Of a DNA stretch of 64,000 nucleotides, positions 48,130 through 58,543 are shown piece after piece (positions within the stretch are counted from its first letter, which is position 1; each line of letters opens with the position of its first letter). The notes beneath the pieces were generated by a model. It did not search any database. It was not told the DNA's origin and saw nothing but the letters and a program-made list of their open reading frames with translations. The position numbers and the translations under genes are program-made. Origin of the DNA: Cymbidium sinense (taxonomy: Eukaryota > Streptophyta > Magnoliopsida > Asparagales > Orchidaceae); the NCBI GenBank assembly GCA_021442155.1, contig CM038229.1:68034443-68098442 (forward strand). Direction: 5' to 3'.

Positions 48130-49140
48130 TCGTATTAGTAAATGTTAGTGAAGCTTTAAAGAAAATGAAATGTGGAAAAACGAGACCGAATAATATTCCA
48201 ATAGAAGTGTGAAAATGTTTAGGAGATCAAGGAATTTCTTGGCTTACAAATCTTTTTAATGTCATTTTAAAGACTAAAAAGATGTCAGATGAGTGGAGCA
48301 AGAGTTTGTTGGTTCATATATTTAAGAATAAAGGTGATGCACATGAGTGTGCAAATTATAGAAGAATTAAGTTAATGTGCCATACATTAAAATTATGGGA
48401 GAGAGTAATTGAGCATAGGTTACGATGTGATACAGAAGTTTCTCACAATCAGTTTGGTTTCATGCCAGGTAGATCTACTATGGATGTTATACATTGTAAA
48501 GGGGTTTGATGGAGAAGCATAGAGAAAGTAAGGAGGATCTACATATGATATTTATTGATTTAGAGAAAGCTTATGATAAAGTTTCAAGAAATGTTCTTTG
48601 GAGAGTTCTAGAACAGAAATGAGTTAATATTGGTTATATTCAACTCATTTAGGATATGTATACTAGAGCTGTTACTTGTGTCCAAACACAAGGAGGGTTG
48701 ACAAATTATTTTCCTATTTCAGTTGGATTACATCAAGGATCAACTTTAAGCCCTTATCTTTTTTACTTTAGTTATGGATGTTCTTACTGGGCATTTACAA
48801 GAAGATGTACCTTGGTGTATGCTTTTTGCTGATGACATTCTTCTTGTTGATAAGACTAGAGAGGGAGTCCAACAGAAACTTGAATTATGGAGGTCAACTC
48901 TAGAGTCTAAAGGTTTTTTGTTTAAGTAGATCTAAAACTGAATATATGGAGTGTAATTTTAGTTGTAAAAGTTCTAGTGGTAGTGTTGTGACATTAAGTG
49001 AACAAGTCATTAATAAGAGTGAACGTTTCAGATATTTAGACTCTATTGTTCAAAATGATGGTGAAATAGATGGAGATGTTATTAGTAGAATTCAAGTTGG
49101 ATGGTTGAAGTGGAGGAATGCATCGGCTTATATGTGATAG
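48130..49140 (+). pseudogene. RTE reverse transcriptase domain, frameshifted (copy 2)
   Basis: Blocks are better kept than in copy 1: KNKGDAHECANYRRIKLM (48321), [20 protein letters not shown] (48411-48470), [17 protein letters not shown] (near 48550), [13 protein letters not shown] (near 48727), the catalytic [11 protein letters not shown] (near 48823) and [20 protein letters not shown] (near 49040). Frameshifts lie at 48490, 48620 and 48920 among others. Confidence 0.8.
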
Positions 49141-49618
49141 AAAAGTTTCTTAAACTTAAGGGAAAATTTTATAAGATGGTGGTAAGACTGCAATGACTTA
49201 TGGTGCGAGAATGTTGGCCAATAAAAGAGAAGCATAAGACTAAGTTAAGTGTTACGAGAGATGAGGATCGAGGTGGATGAGTGGCTTTACTCTTAGAGAT
49301 AGAATGCAAAATGAGTATATATTGGAAAAAGTTGGAGTAGCTCAGTGGTAGATAAGATTAGAGAGTCGCTTAGATGGTTTGGCCACATAAAGCGTCTAGT
49401 CCAATGACCGATTAGGAGAGTAGATGCATTATATTTGCCTTATGTTAAGAAAGGTAGGTAGACTTAAAAGATTTGGTTAAGATGTATAAAAATGATCTTA
49501 TACTTGATTTAAATGAGAATTTGACACATAATAGGACACAATGGAGGCGAAGGATTCATGTAGTTAATTACAATGGGATTAAGGCTTGTTGTTGTTGTTG
49601 GATTAAACACATTAAAAC

Positions 49619-49925
49619 CTACAATCCAAAGAGAGATTCATTCTCATAGATTACTAAATAAAGAAAATATGCAAAAGAAATTAATAAATGTAATCAAAAT
49701 ATAGGGACTATGAGTAAAGACAAAAATAAAAGAATAATTAATAAGATATTTCGAACACTCTTTATAGGAGGAATTGTTAGTGTCACCACGGTATCAAAAA
49801 TTCTTTAAAAGAGAAATTTTCCCACAGTTAACCATAAGTTTAACAATAACCATAATTTTAAGATTATCAATTTTAAGTCCGCTTAGCTTGGAAATGCCTC
49901 TAATATTCCAAATTAATGTTTTTAA
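49619..49925 (-). pseudogene. L1 endonuclease N-terminal part
   Basis: On the minus strand it reads LIWNIRGISKLSGLKIDNLK, then IMVIVKLMVNCGKISL, matching the WN(I/C)RG start of plant L1 ORF2 endonucleases. It is cut from the rest of its ORF by the RTE insertion. Confidence 0.65.
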
Positions 49926-49940
49926 CATTATAAAGAAGGG

Positions 49941-50865
49941 AATGACCTTATAGTCCTTGTGGTCTCCAAAAATTCGCCACCTCTCTCATGTATGTATATG
50001 GACCACTAGAGTTCACACTCATTTTGCGAGGACTTTAAATCGGTTTGAGTTTCTATTATAATTATCTGTTTTGATAATGTGAGCAACTTTCGATTAAGGT
50101 CAGTCGATGAATCACTGAATAACGAGTGTATAATAACAGTGAGTGGAGTTTGAATATCATAAGATTCATTATTTTAGTTTAAAGCTTTTGTTTGGGGAGC
50201 GATAGCATCCGTAGATCTGTTGTTTTAAATCTAAATGCCAGTACGTCGGTCTACAGTATACTTGAGTCGGAGGAGATAGTCGGCCGGCGAAAAAGATCAT
50301 CGTATGATCGTGGGTTCACGTCATTAGAGATGTCGTTTGTAGGCGCGAAGTGGAGTTTGTCTATGATATTTCGCCTAATCAAATATATTCTATAATTCAC
50401 AACAAAGAGAAAGTTTATAACATAATGAGTCAAGTGACCATAATTTAAGTGGCCATTTTATGATAATTCACGGCCAAAAAACTCTCAGTAATCATCATTT
50501 ATGTGGTGTAATTTTGCGACAAAGCCACGGGGACAGAAAACATGAGCAACGTCCTAACGAACTTAAGATTATTTGAGTGTGAAAATAATTATGCATTTAA
50601 TTTGATATTGGCTCTTTGTGAGGAAAAATCTTCTTAATTTGTCACCCCCAGACAAACAGTTACGGAGGGATAAATGGTTATACTTTAAATTTAAATAATT
50701 AATTTATTTTATTTTATTTTATTTAATTAAATATTTGATCATTTTATAATTAATTTATATTTGAATATATGATCATTAATCATTTAAGTCTTAATAATGA
50801 TAGCATTTTGATCATATGGTTGTTGGCTAATAGACCTTGTCAACTCTGCATCTTTACTTGCAAAA
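49941..50865. other. Intergenic DNA
   Basis: A stretch of moderate GC (50195-50390) carries open frames on both strands but no recognisable family, so no gene is called. Confidence 0.4.
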
Positions 50866-51640
50866 GATCGGGTCTAAATCCACTGCTTCCGCATTTACAG
50901 TCTTTCAAATATTGTCAACTCTAGCTTGACAATAAATGATTGGGTCTAGGACTTTCCTCTTGGGAGCTTGATCTTGAGAAGACACATTAACAATAAAGTC
51001 GATTGATTTTTCTTTTACTATTCTATGACAGAATTAACTTCTCATATTTTATTAAGTTGAAAATATTATAATAACATAATTAGATTTTTAAGTTTTGTTA
51101 ACCCGGACCTGGTCCTAAGATCCAACCAGAGTAATTCATTACTTCAAAATTTATAATCCTTCAAACATTATCAACTCTAGCTTAAGCATAGAGGATCGGG
51201 TTGATGACTTTTCTCTTGAGAGTTTAAATTTAAGAAATTATATTAACAATAATTCTGATAGATTTATCTTTTACAATTCTATGACATAATTAACTTCTTA
51301 GATTTTATTAAGTTGAAAATATTATAATAACGTCATTAGATATTTGTTAATCTGGACCGGTCCTAAGACCCAACCAGGGTGATTCATTACTTCAAAATTT
51401 ATAGCCCTTCAAATTTTGTCAACTCTAGCATGAGCATAGATGATCAAATTTGAAACTTTCATCTTGAGAACTTGAACTTGAGAAGCTTCATTAACAGTGA
51501 TTCTGATAGATTTATCTTTTGTCATTCTATGATATAATTAGTTTCTCAAATTTTATTAAGTAGAAATTCTTATAATATAATTATTGAATTTTTAAGTTTT
51601 GTTAACCCGGACCAAGTCCTAAGACCAAACAGGAATATAT
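50866..51640. repeat. Tandem repeat, about 250-bp unit, three copies
   Basis: Copies begin near 50866, 51112 and 51358. Shared words: GGTCCTAAGACCCAACCAG, TTCAAATATTGTCAACTCTAGC, TTGATCTTGAGAA, TTAACAATAATTCTGATAGA, TTCTATGACATAATTAACTTCT and TAAGTTTTGTTAACCCGGACC. It is non-coding; copies differ by substitutions and short indels. Confidence 0.85.
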
Positions 51641-51721
51641 AAATATATGTTCATTTTTGTACATGATTTGCATATTTCCCTAAGTATCTAACTTAGTGAA
51701 CACTTCAACATACATACAAAG

Positions 51722-51826
51722 ATCGACAAGATATCTTGATTTAAATGAGAATTTGACACATAATGACACAGAGACGGGATTCATGTAATCCCCACTTAGT
51801 GGGATTAAGGCTTGTTGTTGTTGTTT
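51722..51826 (+). mobile_element. Short 3' tail of an RTE-type LINE
   Basis: GATTTAAATGAGAATTTGAC, then ATTCATGTAATCCCCACTTA, GTGGGATTAAGGCTTG and TTGTTGTTG: the last 100 bp of the family only, a strongly 5'-truncated insertion. Confidence 0.8.
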
Positions 51827-51919
51827 AAAAGTGTTGTACGGACATTGAAATATCAAAGTAGAAGCAATTATGTTTGACATAACATTTGTGTCAAATTGTA
51901 AGTATAAATTTTGATACCT

Positions 51920-52330
51920 AAAATCATAAATCAAATATAGATCTGTTCTGTCAAATATGAATTTGACTCTTTTAAATGTTTATCATAGATCAAGTAGAGG
52001 TCAATTCTATAAGCTATGAATTGACACTTTCAAATACTTGCATGAATCAAGTATAGATTTGTTTTATAAGACAATGCATATTTGATCTTTTTTAAATATT
52101 TGTTATAAATCAAATGTAAGCATCTGTTTAATGAAGCACGGGTTTGATTTTTCCTAAATGTTTATAATGATTCAAGCGCGTATCTGTTCTATAATAAATC
52201 AAGCATGCATCTATTTTGTAGAGTATGAATTTGATTTTTTTTCAAGTATTTGCATGAATCAAGTAAGAATATATTCTGAAATGAACTTAACACTTTCAAA
52301 TATTTACATGAATCAAACGATTAGGCAAAA
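51920..52330. repeat. Degenerate tandem repeat, about 65-bp unit, about 6 copies
   Basis: Each unit contains ATGAATCAAGTATAGATCTG, TTCTATAA, TATGAATTTGA and TTTCAAATATTTG words. It is non-coding; such arrays are seen in long LTRs of plant gypsy elements, which I infer but cannot prove here. Confidence 0.65.
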
Positions 52331-53157
52331 CATTGCTCTATGAAGTAAGCATGAGATTCATTTCACTTGTATATTAAAGACATTCAAATTGAATAGAATG
52401 CAATAACCATTTGAATATGCATAATAGATCATTTTATTAAACATTTGATACAAAATCCAAAGCTATAGATTCACATGAAACTATGATAAGTGCAAGAGTT
52501 TAGCTCATTTGGACATTTATATAAACCATAAAGCAACAAGTTTAAATATAGAATTACATTCATTCAAACATTTATATTAGTCTCAAACTAAATATTCATT
52601 TTACATAAATGTTTAATGAAGTCATTTCATTCATATTCATTGATGAATTATCAAAATTTTGCTTATGCTCATAAAAGACCTATTCTTTACAAGTTTTTGT
52701 GTTTCAACTCAAATTGTATTCAATTCTTCTCCCCAAAAGAGAACTAAATTGAACTCAATTCTTTTCACATTTTCAATACATAATATAACACAATTGAATT
52801 GAATATATGTATTGAAAAATTTAGTTTGCATTTATTGGCAAACTTAAAGGGATTCAAGCTTAGTTTAAGCCTCTCTTAAGCTCTTTTGATTCAATTAACA
52901 AAATCATCTTTGTATTTCAAATGATGGTTGAAAGTTCACCCTTGCTTGCTATTAAGCTATCAAATCATATGCTTATTAGTGAGCAAGTCATCAAATTTTT
53001 TTAAGTCTCTTTAGTTAATTCATTTGATGTCTTATAATTTATGATTCTAAGTGTTCATTTCATGATTTGAATCTTAATTCACATTCATCTTGTGATACAT
53101 AAGGTTCAAGAGTTTATCTAAAATATTAAACCTTATAAATTTAATTTACTAGAAATT
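52331..53157. other. AT-rich DNA, possibly part of a long LTR
   Basis: No gene is recognised. It is rich in TTGAATTCAATT-like words. Confidence 0.4.
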
Positions 53158-53580
53158 TTGACAACCTCTCGGCATCATCTCCGTGTAGGGGGTTGCTTCG
53201 GGAGACTGGACATTCCCACCATGCTAAGAAAGGCATGTATGGAAGGTGTTGTAAGACACCGCGGCCGAAAATTTCATTTGCCCACCACGCCAAGAAAATT
53301 GTGCATGGGTTTGCATAACATAGCATTTTCTAGTCATATTGGAACAACGTAAGTACTTATATCACAGGTCCCCCCTCGCATTGGAGCAATGTGAACAGGT
53401 ATTTATCACAAAACAAATTTCTCTGCCACATTAGAATAATGTGAACAGATACTTATAACACAACTTTCCGTCGATTAAATGAGCGGATGCCACAAGCGAT
53501 TTCCGTCACATTGGAATAATGTGAAACGGATATTTATAAGCAGTTAAGTCGCGTTGGAACAATGTGAGCATCTTATATCC
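53158..53580. repeat. Array of short palindromic units (CACATTGGAATAATGTG)
   Basis: Near-palindromes such as CACATTGGAATAATGTG (6-bp arms around GGAAT) recur near 53336, 53378, 53429, 53506 and 53552, each followed by 'aacagatacttataa'. Upstream is a GC-richer unit where CCCACCATGCTAAGAAAGGC and CCCACCACGCCAAGAAAATT form a second repeated pair (53214 and 53281). It is non-coding. Confidence 0.7.
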
Positions 53581-54064
53581 AAGCATATTTTCACAAATTT
53601 TCATTTACATGTGCATGAAATTAAAATATAATTGATATCCTTTCACTATAGCATGGTTTTCATTATTATTTCAACTGAATTTTGCTTTTGAAACAACAAA
53701 CTATAACATAAACTTTTAATTACATATGAGCACTATTCTATCCTTCCCACTTTGAATATAAAGAAGGAAATATCTTTCTCAAAACCCACATAGTAACATA
53801 GCAATTAAATGTCAAGAGATATGTATATATTTCATCTTTTGCTAACAGATAATCACAAAGAAAACTTTGCATATCCTATGTCTCCAATTCTCAACATTTT
53901 CATATCAATGCAAGATAAAAAATACAATAGAAAGGAGAACAATATAAATCATGCTTTACCTCATGGTAGTTGTTTGCAAGTAATGCTTGACTTGTATTGA
54001 ACAAAATAATCAACTTCATTTAGTGCATATAAATCTGAATTTTCAATTTAACAAAAGATATTTA
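53581..54064. other. AT-rich DNA
   Basis: No gene is recognised; a 63-codon open stretch at 53809-54000 has no family signature. Confidence 0.35.
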
Positions 54065-54530
54065 ACAATAGGGAGAAAGGCACAATAACAATGTTAGCAA
54101 AGCCAACCACTCCTCCATTCATCCTCTTCTGTTTAAAAATGATAGCCGAGTAGAATTTAAGCCACATAAAGCAAGTAATTTTAAGGGAATTTTAGAACCA
54201 AGAAAACAAGTCATATTCTACATCTATGCCAACTCATTTCAATTTTAATGCAAGATAGAAACTTGACAATTGCTTGTGAGTACAACATGAACAAGGATTA
54301 GGTAAGGTGCAACCTCAATGAAGCTAAACAACAAAAATGGAAGCTTTAAACTTGCACAAAGCCACATTTCAGATTACACTTCAAAGGCATTTAACTTAGT
54401 GATCACAAAAGAAAGGAAAACAAGCACAATGCTAGCAAAGTCAATCAACCCTCCTCTCATCCTCTTCCTTTAACATGATAATCAAATGAAATTTAAGCCA
54501 CATAAACCAAACAATCACATTAAGTTTGAT
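54065..54530. repeat. Direct repeat pair, about 115 bp, 344 bp apart
   Basis: Positions 54068-54185 and 54412-54528 share GGCACAATAACAATGTTAGC, AAAGCCAACCACTCCTCC, TTCATCCTCTTC and ATTTAAGCCACATAAA. Fragments continue beyond (AACAAAATAATCAACTTCAT near 54000 and 54560), so the true unit may be larger. Confidence 0.6.
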
Positions 54531-54800
54531 AAGTCCAAAAAATTTTGAAATCTTGCCTAAACGAAATAACCAACTTCATGATTGTAAGTAATCCAACAAA
54601 GGAAAGAGGCAAGGAAAAAGCAAGGTAACCCTACTGATTTTGCATTTCTCACTTATTTAATAACTCAAATAGATGCACCATAGAAATACTTAGTGACAAA
54701 AACAACGCAACCTGAGCTAAGTCATGTTAAACACCACTTCCCCTTCTTATTGCAATTGCATAAAAGAACAGCCCAAGCACATCATATAGATGAAAGAAAA
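54531..54800. other. AT-rich DNA
   Basis: Nothing is recognised apart from continuation of the direct-repeat unit. Confidence 0.35.
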
Positions 54801-55560
54801 TCTCACTGAACTCATTTCATCCAAGCAAAAGGGAATGAAATAATGGTAGAGAACTTAGGGTTGAATGGAAACAACTTGAAAATCCAGTTGGAAGGGGGAG
54901 TGAAAAGAGATTTTGGGAAGAACCGGAAAGGAATCCCTTGGTTGCTACAGAAAAGGGACGAAGGGATGCTCAGCCCGTGCGCCCAGTAGCGAGCAACGAC
55001 AATGAGGGAAATTCCCTTGGTTTCGGCCGAGAGAGGGACGGACACGAGAGGAGAGAATCCCCTTTGTTTGCTCAGCTCAGACAGATAGAATGAGAAGAAT
55101 CTCGTCCGTGTGCTGCTCGGCTCGCACGGACGAAACGAGAAGAGAGGGGAGGGGAGCTTCTCTCGGCTGCTCGGCGTGCATGGATGGAACGACGGAGATC
55201 GAGCCCCGTTCGGCTGCTCCAAATGAAAGGCTCAAGAAGGACGGGAAGGAGGTTTCGTTCGGCTGAGACTGTGCAAATAGCTTGCTCGGCTCGATTGCTC
55301 GGCTGTTCGAGAGGGGAGGAGGCTCGCTCGGTCGAGACGGACGGGAAAGGAGGAAGAATAGAGCGCTCGGTCGAGAGCTGCTCGAGAGCGAATGAAGACC
55401 GCACGAGAGGAAGAGCTCGGGAGGTAATCGCATGAGAGAGGGAGAGCTCGAGAGGAAGAATCGCGCGAATGTGGGAGGTCGTCGCTTGTTTCGGCATTTA
55501 GGGTAAACCGAGCGTTCCAATTAGCTCCCCAAATGGCATCCAATGGCATGGATTAAGGAG
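54801..55560. other. GC-rich GCTCGG/GAGAG low-complexity block
   Basis: Repeated GCTCGGCTCG, GAGAGGGGAGG and CGAGAGGAAG words raise GC far above the surroundings. Open frames exist on both strands in up to four overlapping frames (about 55072-55549), the pattern expected from composition rather than coding. It may be the regulatory core of a long LTR or a GC-rich satellite. I do not call a gene. Confidence 0.5.
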
Positions 55561-55599
55561 TCAAAGTCTGATTCGAGAGTTTAAGCGACGGATTAGGGC

Positions 55600-56730
55600 A
55601 AGGTTAGAAAATTAAGCGGTTGTTAGCTGCTTAATTACGAGTTAACAGGATAACATTATCTTTAATAATTTTGCGAGGAATATTATAAAATTATTTTTTG
55701 TGATAAATTCTAACAAAACGAGTATCAATTTTAGGGGATTTCGCGTCAGGCGTGCGAATCAGCTAAAGTCATTTGGTACGGCGATAATCGAGCTTAAATT
55801 GGCGACCTTGCGGCGAATTGCGTTACGTACATAGCCGAATTAATCGCAGAATGTGTCGTTTGATAGATTTCGACGTTTCAACGACAACGGTGCAATCAAT
55901 TTTGTGAACGGAGGTCGTTTTGCCGTCATTGGCGTTTCCTGACCTCGATATGCGTGTAATTTTTTTATTAAAATTTGATTTTAATTAATTGATCGGTTAT
56001 TAATTTATCTGATATTTTTCATTTAATTACTTTTGATATTTTAAAGCGTATCTGAATTTTTATCAATGATTTTAATTAATTTTGATCGCGATTAGGGGAT
56101 TTTAACTTCCGAGCATGCGACATTGCCATCGATTTTCATAGATTTTGTTATATATGTTAGGGAAAGGATTAGGAAATTAAGCGGTTGTTAGCTGCTTTAA
56201 TTACGAGTTAACAGGATAATAACATTATTATTAATAATTTTGTGGTGAATATTATAAAATTTTTTTTGCGATAAACCCTAACAACCCTAACAATACGAGT
56301 ATCAATTTTAGGTGATTTCGCTTCGCCGGAAGCAACGACGCTGTCCATTTCGCGATCGGAGGTCATTTGAGCGACTTCGGCGATAATCGAAGCAAAATCA
56401 AGCTTAAATTGCGCGACGCCGCATTCAAATTGCGGCAATGTTTGCGTAGACATAGCAGAATTGATCGCGGGAGGTGTTGTTTGAGATTCGCGTTTGTGAT
56501 AACGGCGCAATTATTTAGAGTCGTTGAGTCGTCGGAGTTTTCTGACCTCGATATGTGTGTAATTTCATTAAAAATTAATTTTAATTAATTGATCAGTTAG
56601 TAATTTATATGATATTTTTCATTTAATTAATTTTGATATTTTAAACGCATTTATACGAATTTTCGAATTTGAATGATTTTAATTAATTTTGATCGCTATT
56701 AGGAGGTTTTAACTTCCGAGCATGCTCTTA
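55600..56730. repeat. Tandem duplication, about 569-bp unit, two copies
   Basis: Copy 1 is 55604 to about 56165, copy 2 56173 to about 56730. Both run from AAATTAAGCGGTTGTTAGCT through TTACGAGTTAACAGGATAA, GAGTATCAATTTTAGG, CGGCGATAATCGA and TTTCTGACCTCGATATG to TTTTAACTTCCGAGCATGC. They are clearly diverged by indels, so the duplication is not recent. It is non-coding, with local CG-rich islands. Confidence 0.85.
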
Positions 56731-56899
56731 AGATTTAGAATAGACTCGATATTGTTAAAGATGCTCTCAAACCAAATTTTATCATTAAGATGGGTGAGTT
56801 TTGAAGAGGCTTGTAGCTAGTATGATTAGACTAAAAGTAAGGATGCAATTTGAAGTAATTCTAGTATATAGTGACTAAATATATAACAATGCGAACAAT

Positions 56900-57225
56900 A
56901 ATAAGAAATTTTTTTGAATTAGACCTTTTAACAATATCCATTGTTGGAGATCCAAGCCAACATTTATTGTCATGTCATTCAAAGACATTCACCTCAACTA
57001 AAAGTTTAGTGTATGGAATGTCTAACAAATCAACCATTATAGCATCAACATGGAGCAATTTGCCAAATATTCTTCCAATAGAAAAATAAGCTCTTGGTTA
57101 ATAAATTGTAATGTAAGCCCCCAAAAGAGAAATCCAAGAAGGTTTAACTAGTGATTCTTGAGAAAAATCTAAGAGGGGATGATTATGGGATGTTCACATT
57201 AACACACCACTAATTTGGTAAGATC
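56900..57225 (-). pseudogene. L1 ORF1 (DUF4283/zf-CCHC-type) relic
   Basis: Minus-strand reading gives LVKPSWISLLGAYITIY, then SIGRIFGKLLHVDAIMVDLL and DIPYTKLLVEVNV. This parallels the 'W..LPGLP...G..IGKP...D......F.RV.VEV' pattern of the nucleic-acid-binding ORF1 of plant L1 LINEs. Stops interrupt it. It was later hit by the RTE insertion at 57250. Confidence 0.5.
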
Positions 57226-57249
57226 TATGAGCAAAAATCATAACATAAT

Positions 57250-57556
57250 GGAGACGAATGATTCATGAGTATGTTCGGGAAAAAGTTGGAGTAGCTCCAG
57301 TGGTAGATAAGATTAGGGAGAGTCGCCTTAGATGGTTTGGCCACATAAAGCGTCGGTAGTCCAGATGACGATTAGGAGAGTAGATGCATTAGATTTGCCT
57401 TATGTTAAGAAAGGTAGAGGTAGGCCTAAAAAAGACTTGGTTAAGATGTATAAAAAAAAATCTTAGTATCTTGAATTAAATGAGAATTTGACACATAATA
57501 GGACACAATGGAGACAAATGATTCATGTAGCCGACCCCACCTAGTGGGATTAAGGC

Positions 57557-57592
<36 letters not shown>
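57250..57592 (+). mobile_element. 5'-truncated RTE LINE with 24-bp TSD and long TTG tail
   Basis: Identical 24-bp flanks at 57226-57249 and 57593-57616 (TATGAGCAAAAATC, then ATAACATAAT) delimit it exactly. The body covers the last 320 bp of the family from GTATGTTCGGGAAAAAGTTG, including codons for the ORF end (WFGHIKR, then DALDLPYVKKGRGR). It ends with the conserved GACCCCACCTAGTGGGATTA and about twelve TTG units. The first 20 bp (GGAGACGAATGATTCATG) are copied from the element's own 3' region. Confidence 0.93.
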
Positions 57593-57593
<1 letters not shown>

Positions 57594-57616
57594 ATGAGCA
57601 AAAATCATAACATAAT

Positions 57617-58067
57617 CATTATCATTTATGCATAAGATATGAGGGATATAAAAATATATATATAAGTAGATTAAGTATATTCATAAAGTATGAAGAGATT
57701 AATTAGACTAACAAGACCCTAAACATGTATTATAAGTATATCAAGTATGCATGAAGCATGAATAGATTAATTAGACAACCAAAACTTAATCTTGATTTTG
57801 AATGAGATAATTGTTTGATAACTCTCCATTTAAAGTTATAAGTATATAATTTAACTTTTGAATAAAACATCTAAGTTAAAATATAATTTAACTTTTGAAT
57901 AAAATATCGATGACATTTTCACTAATATTTTACACAAGTTGTTAGAATGTTAACGAAATCAAATGACTTGTAAAAATGTATCAATCATCTATGTGTACAA
58001 TAGAAAAAAAAATAGTAAATAAGATTGCAAATATGTAAGAATTTGTGGTTTGTATGTAAATCCCCAA
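57617..58067. other. AT-rich spacer with half a MITE
   Basis: No gene is recognised. Bases 57995-58065 (AAATATGTAAGAATTTGTGG, then TTTGTATGTAAATCC) match the right end of the MITE at 17285-17528. Confidence 0.45.
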
Positions 58068-58075
58068 ATATAAAT
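58068..58075 (+). promoter_or_regulatory. TATA-like box before a GC-rich ORF
   Basis: TATAAATA is followed immediately by GC-rich sequence (CCCGGAGCAG), a geometry typical of a plant core promoter. GC content changes sharply here. Confidence 0.4.
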
Positions 58076-58212
58076 ACCCGGAGCAGTTAAACCTCCAAGT
58101 CGGCTTCTCGCATCATCCCTTCGCTGCTCCGGTGAAAGGCTTGTTCTGGTGGCAAGGAAAGGGGAGAGAAGATGGGAGAAAAGGGTTGCGACCTACGGTG
58201 ACAGAGAACGAA

Positions 58213-58449
58213 ATGGAGGAGGTGATTAAGGGAAGGCGTGCAAAAAGGCTTTTGATCGACGGTTTGCCGAAGGGCGATCCTGCAGCGAGAGCTTTGATCG
58301 ACAGGCTCAGCGGTAGAAAGAGGGAAATGGGGCTCGCGAAAACAGCGAGGAGAGGCGGTTTGCTCTTGGGGTTAGGCTCTGGAGCCGGCTGTTCTTGGCT
58401 GTGCGTACTGCTCTTTATGAATATTTTAATGAGTGACAATTTAGAATAA
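58213..58449 (+). CDS. Hypothetical 78-residue ORF, possible tail-anchored protein
   Basis: The first in-frame ATG gives MEEVIKGRRAKRLLIDGLPK, a basic Arg/Lys-rich middle (LSGRKREMGLAKTARRGG) and a hydrophobic end (LLLGLGSGAGCSWLCVLLFM) followed by NILMSDNLE. The frame is open back to 58132 without an ATG. A short upstream ORF (MGEKGCDLR) begins at 58169. The island 58080-58430 is GC-rich in AT-rich DNA and follows a TATA-like box. No family is recognised. The minus strand is also open (58113-58460). It may be a small real gene, a first exon or a captured gene fragment. Confidence 0.35.
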   Translation: MEEVIKGRRAKRLLIDGLPKGDPAARALIDRLSGRKREMGLAKTARRGGLLLGLGSGAGCSWLCVLLFMNILMSDNLE

Positions 58450-58497
58450 TTTATATTCAAATTAATTTTTAAAATTAAAAATTAATTTTAAATTAAT

Positions 58498-58543
<46 letters not shown>

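Larger units (their letters stand above)
46590..49599 (+). mobile_element. RTE-type LINE, near full length, with 19-bp TSD (copy 2)
   Basis: It starts ACTACCATTGCCGGTCTG and ends AATGGGATTAAGGCTTG plus TTG repeats. GGATTAAACACATTAAAAC flanks both sides exactly (46571-46589 and 49600-49618). The order matches copy 1: leader, endonuclease (about 46808-47560), reverse transcriptase (about 48130-49140) and 3' region. It is broken by many 1-4 base deletions, yet the intact TSD marks a defined insertion event into the L1. Confidence 0.92.
43200..49940 (-). mobile_element. L1-type LINE, split by two later insertions
   Basis: Minus-strand order: endonuclease start (LIWNIRGISKLSGLKIDNLK near 49910), endonuclease C-terminal part and linker (46589-45953, WPTPIESFSHKALWLK, ending KAGMRWRFEGE), then reverse transcriptase (44303-43330). 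The segments join when the RTE LINE (46590-49599) and the MULE (44313-45943) with their TSDs are removed: the linker resumes as SNIRNNNGEILSDNKLIQD at about 44250. The boundaries are approximate; no poly(A) or TSD of the L1 itself was identified. Confidence 0.75.

Noticed and set aside
53141..53352. Overlapping ORFs on both strands around 53150-53350
   Set aside because: They fall in a repeated GC-richer unit with no domain; the direct repeat inside explains the open frames.
55072..55549. Several overlapping ORFs of 83-147 codons on both strands in a GC-rich block
   Set aside because: Up to four frames are open at once and residues mirror the GCTCGG/GAGAG composition; no domain is recognisable. 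This is what low-complexity GC-rich DNA produces.
54801..55560. CpG-island-like promoter of a host gene
   Set aside because: No TATA-plus-ORF arrangement follows on either strand, and the flanks are repeats; an LTR regulatory core or satellite is the simpler reading.
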